Program-made: the position numbers and the translations under genes
The notes under the pieces: model-generated
What the model was told of the DNA's origin: nothing
What the model saw: the letters and a program-made list of their open reading frames with translations, nothing else
The model's database searches: none
Shown here: positions 8,020 through 16,928 of the stretch, in pieces
How the letters are laid out: each line of letters opens with the position of its first letter
How positions within the stretch are numbered: position 1 is the stretch's first letter
Assembly (NCBI GenBank): GCA_013215515.1
Contig: JABSPC010000120.1
Span: 1-22,291 of the forward strand
Reading direction: 5' to 3'
DNA from: Crocinitomicaceae bacterium
Lineage (GTDB): Bacteria; Bacteroidota; Bacteroidia; Flavobacteriales_D; Crocinitomicaceae
DNA: 22,291 nt

Positions 8020-11000
8020 ATGAAACTAACCAACCACCTACTTGTACTTTTTGTTGCTGCTTTGATACCGTTTAGTGGATCATCGCAAATAGTAGACACC
8101 GTTGAAATAGACGGAAAATCGTTCTTCGTTTACCCTTTTCAAGAAAGGGTTTCGACAAGCCATGGGTTTTGGGAGGCTGGAGCAAAATCCAAATCCAGAT
8201 CCAAATCAAGAAGGAGAAAAGATCTTTATGATTATGACATGTATTTGGAGTCGGTAACAGGAACGATAGCCGATTCAATGATTGCAACAAAGGAGGAATT
8301 TAAAATGCTTAAGAAATCCCTTAAAGTTAAGTCGTATAAAAAATTCATAACGCTGTACCCTGCGAAATTTGGCGACATGCCGTCTGAAGAAGATTTCAAT
8401 CGCTATTTGGAGTATAGTAAACGACCAAATAGGCCACGCAAAAGAGATAGGGAAAGCTACTACGACGACTACAAGTACATGGAAAAAAGCAAATTTAAAA
8501 AGGCCGTTAGAAAGAATCCATACCCACTTTTAACTCAAGAATATAGTGTAGAGAGAGATATAACTCCGGTTCTTGATCAAATTCCAGAAGGCGATTACAT
8601 ACAATATTATGATTCTTATTGTCAAATGGATAAAAAAGGAAATTGCGATTGGATAGATAGTACAATAGCAGGATATTTTACCATTAAAAATAATGTGCTC
8701 CACGGGGAAGCTACTTGGGTTGGATTGAAAGGCGACACACTTAAGCATGGCTACTTTGTAAATGGAGTAAAAGAAGGAATTTGGACAATCACACATCACA
8801 GCAATGAGCGAATGAGTGAAGAACAAGCCGAACTATATATTTCACGTGGTTATCCTGATATAGATACAGTTCATCAAGTAACCGAGTTTAAAGGGGGGGC
8901 AAAAAATGGAATCTATTCGTTTACTAGAACTCCTGGAATCCCATCAGCTCAAGGGCATTATATCGATAATGAAGAATCAGGCGAATGGCTTTTTAGAGTG
9001 GGCAAAGGAGATGAATATTTTGAAACTCCAGATGAAGCGGCAAACCAAGACTTGACACGTATTGAGCGTCATTATACACTAAATGACGACGATTCATTGG
9101 TTGTTAAGCCATTGGTTATCCGAAAAGGATTAATGGGGGCATGGAATTATGACCAGGAATTATTTAATTTTTTCACAGAATATGGTTTGGGTGATCTCCC
9201 CAGAGAAATGTATGAACCAGCTTTTGAAAGACAAATTGATTTGGATTTAGAAGAAGAAAAAAATGACAATCGAGATTACGAAGAGGACTATTACTACGAG
9301 GGGAATTATTACGAAGAGGAATTAGGAGGGGAACATTTCTTGAGAGAACAAGCCACAATATATGATCCGGTAGAAGAGGAGACGAAAAAACGAGGAGTTG
9401 TATTTGATAGTATTGGTGCATATCCAGGCTTCATCGGGGATTACGAAAAGTTTTACCCGAATGGTCAACTAATGTTTAAATATGAGTTCCCAAATGGCGT
9501 CTTGAAAGAGGAACCGAATATTTATTGGGACAACGGTACGATCCATGATGAAGTAAACTTTATCGCCGATTCAAATCACTATTTAAGAAATATATATGAT
9601 TATGATGGGAAAATCATGGACGCTTTAGTTTATGATGAGTTAGGTGATTTTGTGAAACATGTTGAAGGAATTGTCATCGAGAAGTTCATTACTCTAGACG
9701 GGATGCAAATTAGAGATCATGAATACGGAAGCAGTTGGTATTATAATATCGCCGATTCACTTTACGAAGATCCAATGACCGAAAAGGTGCTTAACAATAG
9801 ATCTTGGAGTAAACTTGATACAACTAAACTTTGGGAAGGATATTACGATCCTACGGATAGAACACGGACTATAATAACATACGCTGTGGACGGAACCGAG
9901 ATGTACAATCTTTCCGCTCAGTTCAGTGAAAACTTTGAAAGTTGGACGGGTAAAGGAATTCATTACTTTGGAGAATTAGAATTGGACATTATTAAATCTG
10001 CCTCTTTCAGAGAAGAATCAGAAAAGGACTCCATTCCTCAAGGTCATGTTCCTAGAATGTTCCGCTCTTTTGATATTACAAATGACTATACATTAAAAAG
10101 AAACGGGGAGTTTTACACAGGGCCTTTGAAAATTGACTTGACCAAGAAGAAATTGGCGATCAAAAAAGATGTCGTTGTTGAAATGAACGGGTACAATTTT
10201 GACGGCGACAAAGCGATGAAGGATTTTATGGATTACAGATATAATTCAAAGAGAAAGGCCAGCCTTGCTTTAGAGATGTCCAGAGTAAATGCCTCAATGA
10301 TCGTAACAGGTTCTGCTCAAAGCCTTTTTAGCGGAATCTTCGCACCACTGCTTGTTGATTTCTTCAACTTTCATAGGCCATACGGTTATGGTCGTGATTA
10401 CGATTATTACGGAGATGAGAAACCAAAGAAAACAAAAAAGAAAGACGAAGAAGCTCAAATTGAAATTGTCGAGGGCTCCATGTTTGAAGGAAAACCAATA
10501 GGGATTTGGACTTCTTATGACCAGTTCGGAAAGACAATGCTTGAAGTTCCCTTTGATAAAGGCGAAGCTAACGGGCAGGTAAAATATTATGATTACGCCA
10601 AGGCGTATGATCCAGAGCGATATTATTATGAAAGAGATCAAGATACGTTTCCAGAAAAAAGAATGTACTACTTAAGCAAAACCGTGGACTATGTTAATGG
10701 AAACATGGACGGGAAGGAAATCAGATACGATTGGACAGGAACCATTATTGCAGAAGCAAATTACGAGGAAGGGTACCAACACGGTGAGAGTATGGAGCGT
10801 AATAAAATCGCGACTTCTATTTCTCAATATCAGGACGATCATTTAGACGGATATGTTAGAACCTACTTAACTCTACCTGGACAAGATTCTTTGTTATTAT
10901 ATGATTTATTATTCCAAAAGGGAGCCCTGCAAGGAGAGTCAAAATCGTACCATACGAATGGTGAAATTTCCAAACGAGGGTTCTTCTTAGCAGGGGAGCC

Positions 11001-12039
11001 GATTGATGACTATGAAGGTTTTGACACTTTAGGATTTAGGTACCATTATGTGAAATTTGAATTCTCCTACCCAGTTGAAGAAAAGATTTGGGAAGAAAAT
11101 GAATTGAGCGTTCGCTATATGTTCGATTGGGAAGATTCTATTCGATTCTCACCAATTAACATTACCGAATCTGAGTCTATCGAGATACTGCTCATGGATT
11201 ATGGTTTCAATGATGAATATGCAAATCAACCGTATTTTGGAAGACCAAGCTTGGTTGCAAAAGGTGGCATTGATTACCGATTGACAAAGTACTATCCAAA
11301 TGATACAATAGCCAGAGACGGAACTATTTCAAAGGGGCGAAAATCAGGCGAATGGGATTACTACAGTTATGAAGGCGAAAAATTATGTCAAATCAACTAT
11401 TTTGATTCTATAATTTCACTGAATGATTCTATTCAATATGCATCGAAAGGAATTTACACGGAAATAAACGCTCAAGGAGACACGCTTTACGAAAGCTATA
11501 TTATTGAAAAATTTGAGAGATACGATTGTTCTCATAGTGATCATTATGAAACACGTCAATTGAAAACGATTTGGGAAGCAAATGACAGCATAGGGAGAAT
11601 GAATGGTGATGTAATTAATTATTATGACAATGGAACGATTCAAAGCGCTGGGAAAATGAAAGACGGAGTGCCAAGCGGAGAATGGAGGTTCTATGATCCA
11701 AATGGAAAATTAAACAAATATGGGGTTTACGTTTTGGGTAAAAGAAATGGAAGATGGCTTTCGGGTGATTTATCGAAAACGAAGTATTTGGGTGAAATCT
11801 GCTTAAATCCAAATATGCCTGATTTGGAAGATGAAATCAAGTTCCGTGAGAACATGCTCGATATTGAAATCATCTATTATAGGCTTGGTAAATCTTTGCA
11901 TACAGAAATGTACGACATCAACATGAACTATCATGAGGATTGGCAAGACAAAGACCCTGATGTGGAATCCGAGGAAGAAGATTTGGAAGGATCTGATGGG
12001 GAATCTGAAGATGACCCTACTATTGACGACGACAAATAA
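8020..12039 (+). CDS. Large secreted MORN_2-repeat protein
   Basis: This 1339-residue protein begins with a signal peptide (MKLTNHLLVLFVAALIPFSGSSQ). Much of it consists of irregular repeats of the MORN_2 / YwqK type, in which NG, YY and G-x-W or G-x-x-K motifs alternate. Clear copies lie at about residues 244-300 (NGVKEGIWTI, GGAKNGIYSF), 477-505, 818-925 (GKPIGIWTSYD, GYQHGESM), 967-995, 1100-1122 (GRKSGEWDYYSYEG) and 1199-1250 (DGVPSGEWRFYDPNG). A basic KSKSRSKSRRRK run follows the signal at about residues 53-64. A hydrophobic stretch lies at about 754-784, and the C terminus is very acidic. There is no T9SS sorting domain. MORN_2 proteins are often labelled antitoxin-like, but that label has little support here. 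The repeats suggest binding or scaffolding at the cell surface or in the periplasm (inference). The SDR gene follows 9 bp later. Confidence 0.88.
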   Translation: MKLTNHLLVLFVAALIPFSGSSQIVDTVEIDGKSFFVYPFQERVSTSHGFWEAGAKSKSRSKSRRRKDLYDYDMYLESVTGTIADSMIATKEEFKMLKKSLKVKSYKKFITLYPAKFGDMPSEEDFNRYLEYSKRPNRPRKRDRESYYDDYKYMEKSKFKKAVRKNPYPLLTQEYSVERDITPVLDQIPEGDYIQYYDSYCQMDKKGNCDWIDSTIAGYFTIKNNVLHGEATWVGLKGDTLKHGYFVNGVKEGIWTITHHSNERMSEEQAELYISRGYPDIDTVHQVTEFKGGAKNGIYSFTRTPGIPSAQGHYIDNEESGEWLFRVGKGDEYFETPDEAANQDLTRIERHYTLNDDDSLVVKPLVIRKGLMGAWNYDQELFNFFTEYGLGDLPREMYEPAFERQIDLDLEEEKNDNRDYEEDYYYEGNYYEEELGGEHFLREQATIYDPVEEETKKRGVVFDSIGAYPGFIGDYEKFYPNGQLMFKYEFPNGVLKEEPNIYWDNGTIHDEVNFIADSNHYLRNIYDYDGKIMDALVYDELGDFVKHVEGIVIEKFITLDGMQIRDHEYGSSWYYNIADSLYEDPMTEKVLNNRSWSKLDTTKLWEGYYDPTDRTRTIITYAVDGTEMYNLSAQFSENFESWTGKGIHYFGELELDIIKSASFREESEKDSIPQGHVPRMFRSFDITNDYTLKRNGEFYTGPLKIDLTKKKLAIKKDVVVEMNGYNFDGDKAMKDFMDYRYNSKRKASLALEMSRVNASMIVTGSAQSLFSGIFAPLLVDFFNFHRPYGYGRDYDYYGDEKPKKTKKKDEEAQIEIVEGSMFEGKPIGIWTSYDQFGKTMLEVPFDKGEANGQVKYYDYAKAYDPERYYYERDQDTFPEKRMYYLSKTVDYVNGNMDGKEIRYDWTGTIIAEANYEEGYQHGESMERNKIATSISQYQDDHLDGYVRTYLTLPGQDSLLLYDLLFQKGALQGESKSYHTNGEISKRGFFLAGEPIDDYEGFDTLGFRYHYVKFEFSYPVEEKIWEENELSVRYMFDWEDSIRFSPINITESESIEILLMDYGFNDEYANQPYFGRPSLVAKGGIDYRLTKYYPNDTIARDGTISKGRKSGEWDYYSYEGEKLCQINYFDSIISLNDSIQYASKGIYTEINAQGDTLYESYIIEKFERYDCSHSDHYETRQLKTIWEANDSIGRMNGDVINYYDNGTIQSAGKMKDGVPSGEWRFYDPNGKLNKYGVYVLGKRNGRWLSGDLSKTKYLGEICLNPNMPDLEDEIKFRENMLDIEIIYYRLGKSLHTEMYDINMNYHEDWQDKDPDVESEEEDLEGSDGESEDDPTIDDDK

Positions 12040-12048
12040 AAACAACCA

Positions 12049-12756
12049 ATGATTTACATTATAACCGGTGTTTCGAGAGGATTGGGGAAGGCAATTGCTG
12101 AGAACTATTTGAACCAAGGTTTTAAGGTCATTGGTGTTGGGCGAGGTCATGATATTGAGCACCCTAATTTCTCATTTGAAAAGTGCGATTTATCAGATGT
12201 TGAAAACGCGCGTCAGTTGTTTGTGAATCAAAAATTCGATGACCCCGTTACGTTGATTAACAACGCAGGAATTCTTGGTGCTGTTCAACGAATTTCCGAT
12301 CAAGAAGGATTGGATCTTGAGCCTGTCATGGCAGTGAATGTTACGTCTCCAATGTTGTTGACTAAAAACATTTACAACAACATGTCCAATAAGGCTGATT
12401 TCATTCTTGTCAACATTAGCTCCGGTGCAGCAAACCGAGCGATTCCATCTTGGGCATCTTATTGTGCTTCAAAGGCAGCATTGAACATACTTACGGAAGC
12501 GCTCTATCTTGAAGAAAAAGAAAAAGGGATAGATCTAAAAGCTTTTGCCGTGGCTCCAGGTGTAATTGACACTGGGATGCAAGAACAAATCCGAAGCGCA
12601 TCGCCAGAGCAGTTCTCGGCAGTAGACAATTTCAGAAAGATGAAAGCAGACGGTGTTCTCTTCTCAGCAGAGGAAGCGGCATTGAAATTGGACGCTCTAC
12701 TTAAATCTGATTTTACGGGTGAAATTAATCATGATTTGAGAAACGTAAATTCCTAG
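12049..12756 (+). CDS. Short-chain dehydrogenase/reductase
   Basis: The 235-residue cytoplasmic oxidoreductase is of the classical SDR type. The cofactor motif TGVSRGLG is at residues 6-13, NNAG at 71-74, the catalytic Ser at 124/125 (NISSG) and Tyr-138 and Lys-142 in YCASK. A VAPGVIDT motif after the active site is also typical. The MIYIITGVSRGLG start and the length resemble the YueD-like group (annotated as benzil reductase in Bacillus), and such enzymes usually prefer NADPH. The true substrate cannot be told from sequence. The gene begins 9 bp after the MORN_2-repeat gene and is probably co-transcribed with it, although the two proteins work in different compartments. Confidence 0.9.
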   Translation: MIYIITGVSRGLGKAIAENYLNQGFKVIGVGRGHDIEHPNFSFEKCDLSDVENARQLFVNQKFDDPVTLINNAGILGAVQRISDQEGLDLEPVMAVNVTSPMLLTKNIYNNMSNKADFILVNISSGAANRAIPSWASYCASKAALNILTEALYLEEKEKGIDLKAFAVAPGVIDTGMQEQIRSASPEQFSAVDNFRKMKADGVLFSAEEAALKLDALLKSDFTGEINHDLRNVNS

Positions 12757-12764
12757 CCAAGAAT

Positions 12765-12843
12765 GCGCTAAAATAGTAGTGTTAAACGTAGTTAGCGCCA
12801 ACCCCTTTATTTGTTTTTGCGTTAAGGGTTGTGTACCTTACGC
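12765..12843 (+). promoter_or_regulatory. Structured leader with competing stems
   Basis: Between the SDR stop and the M43 protease start are three inverted repeats. GCGCTAA (12765-12771) pairs with TTAGCGC (12792-12798). CAACCCCTT (12799-12807) can pair with AAGGGTTG (12824-12831), with one bulged C. GCGTTAAGG (12819-12827) can pair with CCTTACGC (12836-12843), with one bulged T. The last two share 12824-12827 and cannot form at once. This is the layout of a switchable leader, but no ligand class or attenuator U-run is recognisable. Stem pairing is read directly from the sequence; regulation is inference. Confidence 0.35.
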
Positions 12844-12871
12844 ATCTAAGCTTACAAAACTGTTAATACTT

Positions 12872-15073
12872 ATGAAAAAAATAACTCTCTCTGCGTTAAC
12901 CCTTACCCTATTTTCTTCTGGGCTCTTTGCGCAAACTACTCTCACTTTTGACGCTCAAAACGCAAGAGAAGGAGAAACTGTAGAATACTGTTTAACACAC
13001 AAAAAGAGAGCAGAAATGCTTCAGTTAAGTGGTGTTGTACAACAAGAAGCTCTTGACAATATTATTCGCGCTCAAGAAGCAGCAGAACAAGCAGCAAATG
13101 GTACGCCTGAAGCAACTACATATTATGTTCCAGTTGTGTTTCACTTATTGCACAACAATGGCACAGAAAAAATATCAGATGACCAAATCTTAGATGCTTT
13201 CGAAATCTTAAATAGAGATTATGATTTGCAAAATGCGGATGCGGATAACGTAGTGAATGCATTTAATGCTTCAAATCCATCAGCATCGACAACTCCATTT
13301 GATACAGACATCGAATTCGTTTTGGCAACGAAAGCACCAGATGGAAGTTGTTTTTCTGGAATTACACATACGGTTAGTTCAGCTACTTCAGTAACGAGCA
13401 GCCAAAATGGAGGACAACAAGTTAACGCGATTAAAAATGGCAACGATGTTTACCAAGGTGAATGGGCAGGAAATAAATACTTGAACATTTTCATTTGTGC
13501 TGATATTGGCGGTGCTGCAGGTTATACATTTACACCATCTAATTGGGTTGGCTCGGGAATGGATAATGGAATTTGGATCTTGCATAGTTATGTTGGATCA
13601 ATTGGAACCGGTTCGCCAAGTGCTAGTAGAGCATTGACGCATGAGTGTGGTCACTGGTTGAATTTGGATCACGTTTGGGGACCAAATAATAATCCTGGGA
13701 ATGCATCAAGTTGTAATGATGACGACGCAGTAAATGATACTCCAGATTGTATTGGTCTTTCTACTTGTTCCTTAGTTTCAAACACATGTAGTGGAGATGA
13801 TGGGTATTGGGGATTTGATCAAATTGATAACACGGAGAACTATATGGATTATTCATATTGTTCTAAAATGTTCACTCCTGGACAAGGGCAACGAATGAGA
13901 AATGCTTTAAACTCTTCAGTTGGAGGAAGAAATAATTTAAAAACAGCTGGAAATCTCTCTTTTACAGGGGCAAATGGAAATACGTATTTGTGTAAGGCAG
14001 AATTCTCTGCGGACAAAATAACTGTGTGTGCAGGTGAAACAATTAATTTCGATGATCAATCATATAACGAAGTTAGTACATGGGCTTGGACTTTTGCAGG
14101 AGGAACACCGGCTATATCATCGAACCAAAATCCATCAATTCAATACGACACACCAGGTTTATATGAAGTAACGTTAGACGCTACAGATGGATCAACGAGT
14201 GATGTAGAAACAAAGATGTCTTACATTAGAGTATTACCGGGGCCTCATTGGATTCCATTCCTTGAAGATTTCGAATCATTTGGAACTTTAGAAAACATTG
14301 TACAATGGGAAGTTGTTGATCATGGAGACAATGCAGAGTTTGAATTAGAAACGAATGCTGGTCATACAGGAACGAAGTGTGCCAAGCTTCCTAATTACAA
14401 TGAAAATGCAGGAAACTTTGATGAACTTGTTTCAATTCCAGTAGATTTATCTTCAATTACTAGTGCTGCTTCAATGACGTTAAGCTTCCGTTATGCATAC
14501 CGCAAGCGTGGTGCAAACAACGATGAGTGGTTGAAAGTTTACGCAACGAACAATTGTGGTGATACATGGTCTCCTCGTAAAACACTTCACGGTGATTTGT
14601 TAGGGTCTACAGTTGTATCAACTTCTTGGACGCCTGCTTCAGCTGCTGATTGGACGACAGTTCACATGACAAACATTACATCATCATATTGGGTTGACAA
14701 TTTCAGATACAAATTTGAATTTGAAAGTGATGGAGGAAACAACTTCTACCTAGATAATATCAATATCTATGCTGGATCAGCAAACAATAACTTAGTTGTT
14801 GGACTGGAAGGCCAAGAAGAGTTGTCGCAATTGACTTTGTTCCCGAATCCAGCTGATAATGAGGTTAGCGTTAAATTCTCTGTGAACAACGCTCAAAATG
14901 TTGATTTCTATATTCAAGATCTCTCAGCTAAATTGATCAAAACACATACTGTTCACGCAGCGGTTGGATCTAACTTGGTTGTTCTTGGAACTGAAGAATT
15001 GGCTTCTGGAATGTACTTCTTGAAAATCAATTCTGGTGAAGCTCAACAAGCGATTCAATTCGTAGTTAAGTAA
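12872..15073 (+). CDS. Secreted M43 metalloprotease with T9SS tail
   Basis: This 733-residue zinc protease has a signal peptide (MKKITLSALTLTLFSSGLFA-Q). The ATG at 12872 is chosen because it starts the signal; the frame is open back to 12779 but would add a poor leader. The M43 catalytic domain holds HECGHWLNLDH at residues 257-267 (zinc-binding His-257, His-261, His-267; catalytic Glu-258) and the Met-turn region NYMDYSYC with Met-325, followed by MFTPGQGQRM. Usual M43 proteins have Gly where this one has Asn-264. A PKD-like domain spans about 376-456 and a choice-of-anchor/MAM-like jelly roll about 460-645. The T9SS type A sorting domain starts at LTLFPNPA, about residue 654, and ends in FVVK. 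It should be exported through the outer membrane and degrade extracellular protein. A terminator follows 21 bp after the stop. Confidence 0.92.
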   Translation: MKKITLSALTLTLFSSGLFAQTTLTFDAQNAREGETVEYCLTHKKRAEMLQLSGVVQQEALDNIIRAQEAAEQAANGTPEATTYYVPVVFHLLHNNGTEKISDDQILDAFEILNRDYDLQNADADNVVNAFNASNPSASTTPFDTDIEFVLATKAPDGSCFSGITHTVSSATSVTSSQNGGQQVNAIKNGNDVYQGEWAGNKYLNIFICADIGGAAGYTFTPSNWVGSGMDNGIWILHSYVGSIGTGSPSASRALTHECGHWLNLDHVWGPNNNPGNASSCNDDDAVNDTPDCIGLSTCSLVSNTCSGDDGYWGFDQIDNTENYMDYSYCSKMFTPGQGQRMRNALNSSVGGRNNLKTAGNLSFTGANGNTYLCKAEFSADKITVCAGETINFDDQSYNEVSTWAWTFAGGTPAISSNQNPSIQYDTPGLYEVTLDATDGSTSDVETKMSYIRVLPGPHWIPFLEDFESFGTLENIVQWEVVDHGDNAEFELETNAGHTGTKCAKLPNYNENAGNFDELVSIPVDLSSITSAASMTLSFRYAYRKRGANNDEWLKVYATNNCGDTWSPRKTLHGDLLGSTVVSTSWTPASAADWTTVHMTNITSSYWVDNFRYKFEFESDGGNNFYLDNINIYAGSANNNLVVGLEGQEELSQLTLFPNPADNEVSVKFSVNNAQNVDFYIQDLSAKLIKTHTVHAAVGSNLVVLGTEELASGMYFLKINSGEAQQAIQFVVK

Positions 15074-15094
15074 AACGAACTAATAATTTGAAAA

Positions 15095-15126
15095 GGCATT
15101 TCGGTTAATCCGAGATGCCTTTTTTT
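15095..15126 (+). terminator. Intrinsic terminator after M43 protease
   Basis: A 10-bp stem (GGCATTTCGG with CCGAGATGCC, one G-T wobble) with a 5-nt loop is followed directly by seven T. Four A precede the stem, so it could also work weakly in the other direction. It ends transcription of the M43 protease gene. Confidence 0.85.
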
Positions 15127-15342
15127 ATGATCGAGTGATTCAGCCTCCCAACCTTAGTGACAATTTTTACGTTCAAGAGTTTGTGCGAGGTTCAAATTCA
15201 GGGATTTTATTTTTATTTGGAGAATTAAATATATACCTTGGACCTCCAACAGAGGAATGAAACTTACTGCTAGTTTTAGCAACAGACAATATCTACGACG
15301 TTCAGGAGCTTACTACTTCTGTACTTATGAAAAACGGAAGAG
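15127..15342 (+). other. Intergenic region, possible small transcript
   Basis: No recognised gene lies between the protease terminator and the next terminator stem. The first 100 bases show nothing clear. A TACCTTGG at 15234 resembles the Bacteroidota -7 box, with a TTG at 15217, but the 14-nt gap is too short for a good match. A 5-bp hairpin TGCTA-GTTT-TAGCA lies at 15268-15281. Because a separate plus-strand terminator follows, the stretch may encode a small RNA or the short ORF listed separately. Confidence 0.3.
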
Positions 15343-15361
15343 GGTCATCACAGGCAACTGA
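15257..15361 (+). CDS. Possible 34-residue basic small protein
   Basis: An ATG at 15257 opens a 34-codon frame ending in TGA at 15359-15361. The product is strongly basic (eight Lys/Arg against one Glu), starts MKLTASFSNRQYLRRSG and has one Cys. An AGAGGA sequence lies directly before the ATG, which is closer than a normal Shine-Dalgarno. The frame runs into the 5' arm and loop of the terminator at 15343. An open frame this short can arise by chance, and I do not recognise the protein. The region might instead be a non-coding RNA, or leader-like sequence. Confidence 0.25.
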   Translation: MKLTASFSNRQYLRRSGAYYFCTYEKRKRVITGN

Positions 15362-15375
15362 GATGACCTTTTTTT
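15343..15375 (+). terminator. Intrinsic terminator, plus strand
   Basis: A perfect 7-bp stem (GGTCATC / GATGACC) with a 12-nt loop is followed by seven T. The T-run overlaps the stop codon of hemD on the other strand. On the minus strand the same hairpin is followed by CTCTTCCGTTTTT, so it may also stop the hem operon. The better T-run is on the plus strand, although the protease already has its own terminator 220 bp upstream. Confidence 0.65.
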
Positions 15376-16039
15376 ATTTGATATTATTTGAAAGTTCGCT
15401 TATCAGAAATCCGATACTTGGCTTTACCAAAACTGTTTGAACGGCTATTGAATTCTTAATAAGTGCGTCTTGAGTGCTTATGCCCCAAGCAATTACTTGT
15501 GCATGATTCGGTAATTCGTTTGATTCCAAAAAACCCTGGACGTTGGATGGACTCGTAAATACATACGTGTCACAATCTGGGACAGGAGCACTTACAATTT
15601 TAGTGTCATAAACTTCAACCTCGATTTTTTGATTTTCGTCGAAAAGAGAAGAAAACGTTTTAAGCGAAATCGTTGAAATGGGAAAAAGAACGGTTTTGCT
15701 CCCACACCATTTTTTAAAAGACTGAGCAGCTTCCTGAATGTTAGCGGCATTATCTCCAATGAAAGCTACTTCTCGATTTTGTTTTTGAATTGCTTCTGCC
15801 GTTTTACTTCCAACACAAGCAATTTGAACTGAATTTGGAATTTCGGAATTTTGGAGGAAGTAATCAACCGCCCGTCGGCTTCCAAAGAAAATAACGTCGT
15901 AATCCTTAGAGGTATTAAACGCTACTTGGGAAAAATGAAGGAAGCTTTGAGCAACTAAGATATCTTCTTGACTGGTTAGAAATGCTTTCAAAACATGAAC
16001 CTCTGATTCGTTTTTTGATATGAATACGCGGCTAGCCAA
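15374..16039 (-). CDS. hemD: Uroporphyrinogen-III synthase
   Basis: The 221-residue cytoplasmic enzyme would close hydroxymethylbilane into uroporphyrinogen III, inverting ring D. HemD proteins are poorly conserved. The support is the two-lobe pattern (FFGSRRAVDYFL in the first half, YVFTSPSNVQGFLE in the second), the ACVGSKTAEAI motif, the length and the position directly after hemC. The start is a TTG at 16039: the codon just upstream in frame is TAG and the protein has no internal Met, so no ATG is available. The start overlaps the hemC end by 8 bp, which suggests translational coupling. Confidence 0.88.
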   Translation of the reverse strand: MASRVFISKNESEVHVLKAFLTSQEDILVAQSFLHFSQVAFNTSKDYDVIFFGSRRAVDYFLQNSEIPNSVQIACVGSKTAEAIQKQNREVAFIGDNAANIQEAAQSFKKWCGSKTVLFPISTISLKTFSSLFDENQKIEVEVYDTKIVSAPVPDCDTYVFTSPSNVQGFLESNELPNHAQVIAWGISTQDALIKNSIAVQTVLVKPSIGFLISELSNNIK

Positions 16040-16928
16040 CTACTATTTTTTGGTTTAAATCCTGAATTACCTTTTCGGCCATTCCATCAAATTCAGTAAC
16101 CGTATAATTAAGGCTGTGACAGGTTCCATTTACATCTTCAGCAAAAGACACGTATAATTCATTTGCTTCATTGCAGTAAACACCCAGAGGTAATTGACAG
16201 CCACCATCAAGTAAGTTTAAAACCTTACGCTCCAAACCAATTCGTTTTTGAACCTCAGGAAAGTTCATTTTTTGCAGAATGTCGTGTAATTCAGAATCTT
16301 CTGATCGAATCTGTAGGCCTAAAACACCTTGAGCCGGAGCAGGTACAAATTCCGTTGGATCCATTACGATTTCTTCAAATTCAGAAAGGTCAATTTCCAG
16401 TCTATCAATCCCAGCTTTAGCCAAAAGAATGGCGTCGTAGTTTCCCTGGCGAAGTTTATTAATTCGTGTTGGAACATTACCCCTTAAATCATTAATCTCA
16501 ACATCTCCACGGTAGTGAAGCATCTGTGATTTTCTTCTCGCAGAAGAAGTACCAACGATCGCTCCGTGTTTTAGATTCCATTTGGAAGAAGAATCCACCG
16601 CGTTTTTATTGATTAAAAGAATATCTGCTGGATTTGCTCTTTCTGATACGCAAGAGATGATTAATCCTGCAGGAGGGTTTGTTTCTAAATCTTTGTGAGA
16701 GTGAACGGCCAAATCAACTGTTTTGTTCAATAAGGCGTCTTCAATTTCTTTGGTAAAAAAACCCTTGCCTTCAAGCTTGTCAAAGCTTAAGTGCTGGATT
16801 TTATCTCCTTGTGTTTGGATAATATTTAGTTCAACAGTACAGCCCAACCGTTCCAACTCGGATTTAACAAAATAGGCTTGCCATAGGGCCAAGTCGCTTC
16901 CGCGTGAACCAATGATCACATGCTTCAT
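16032..16928 (-). CDS. hemC: Hydroxymethylbilane synthase
   Basis: This 298-residue cytoplasmic enzyme (porphobilinogen deaminase) polymerises four porphobilinogen units. The start IGSRGSDLALWQA, the LAVHSHKDLET motif with the catalytic-loop Asp region, GTSSARRKSQ, DLRGNVPTRINKL and APAQGVLGLQ are all family signatures. Cys-244 in DGGCQLPLG should carry the dipyrromethane cofactor. The length is close to that of E. coli HemC. The ATG shares one base with the hemA stop (TAATG), and the 3' end overlaps hemD by 8 bp, so the three genes form a tightly coupled operon. Confidence 0.96.
   Translation of the reverse strand: MKHVIIGSRGSDLALWQAYFVKSELERLGCTVELNIIQTQGDKIQHLSFDKLEGKGFFTKEIEDALLNKTVDLAVHSHKDLETNPPAGLIISCVSERANPADILLINKNAVDSSSKWNLKHGAIVGTSSARRKSQMLHYRGDVEINDLRGNVPTRINKLRQGNYDAILLAKAGIDRLEIDLSEFEEIVMDPTEFVPAPAQGVLGLQIRSEDSELHDILQKMNFPEVQKRIGLERKVLNLLDGGCQLPLGVYCNEANELYVSFAEDVNGTCHSLNYTVTEFDGMAEKVIQDLNQKIVVG

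Noticed and set aside
16163..16420. Open frames opposite hemC, hemA, rsmI and the helicase
   Set aside because: They are antisense shadows of well-supported genes with no recognisable domains or independent signals.
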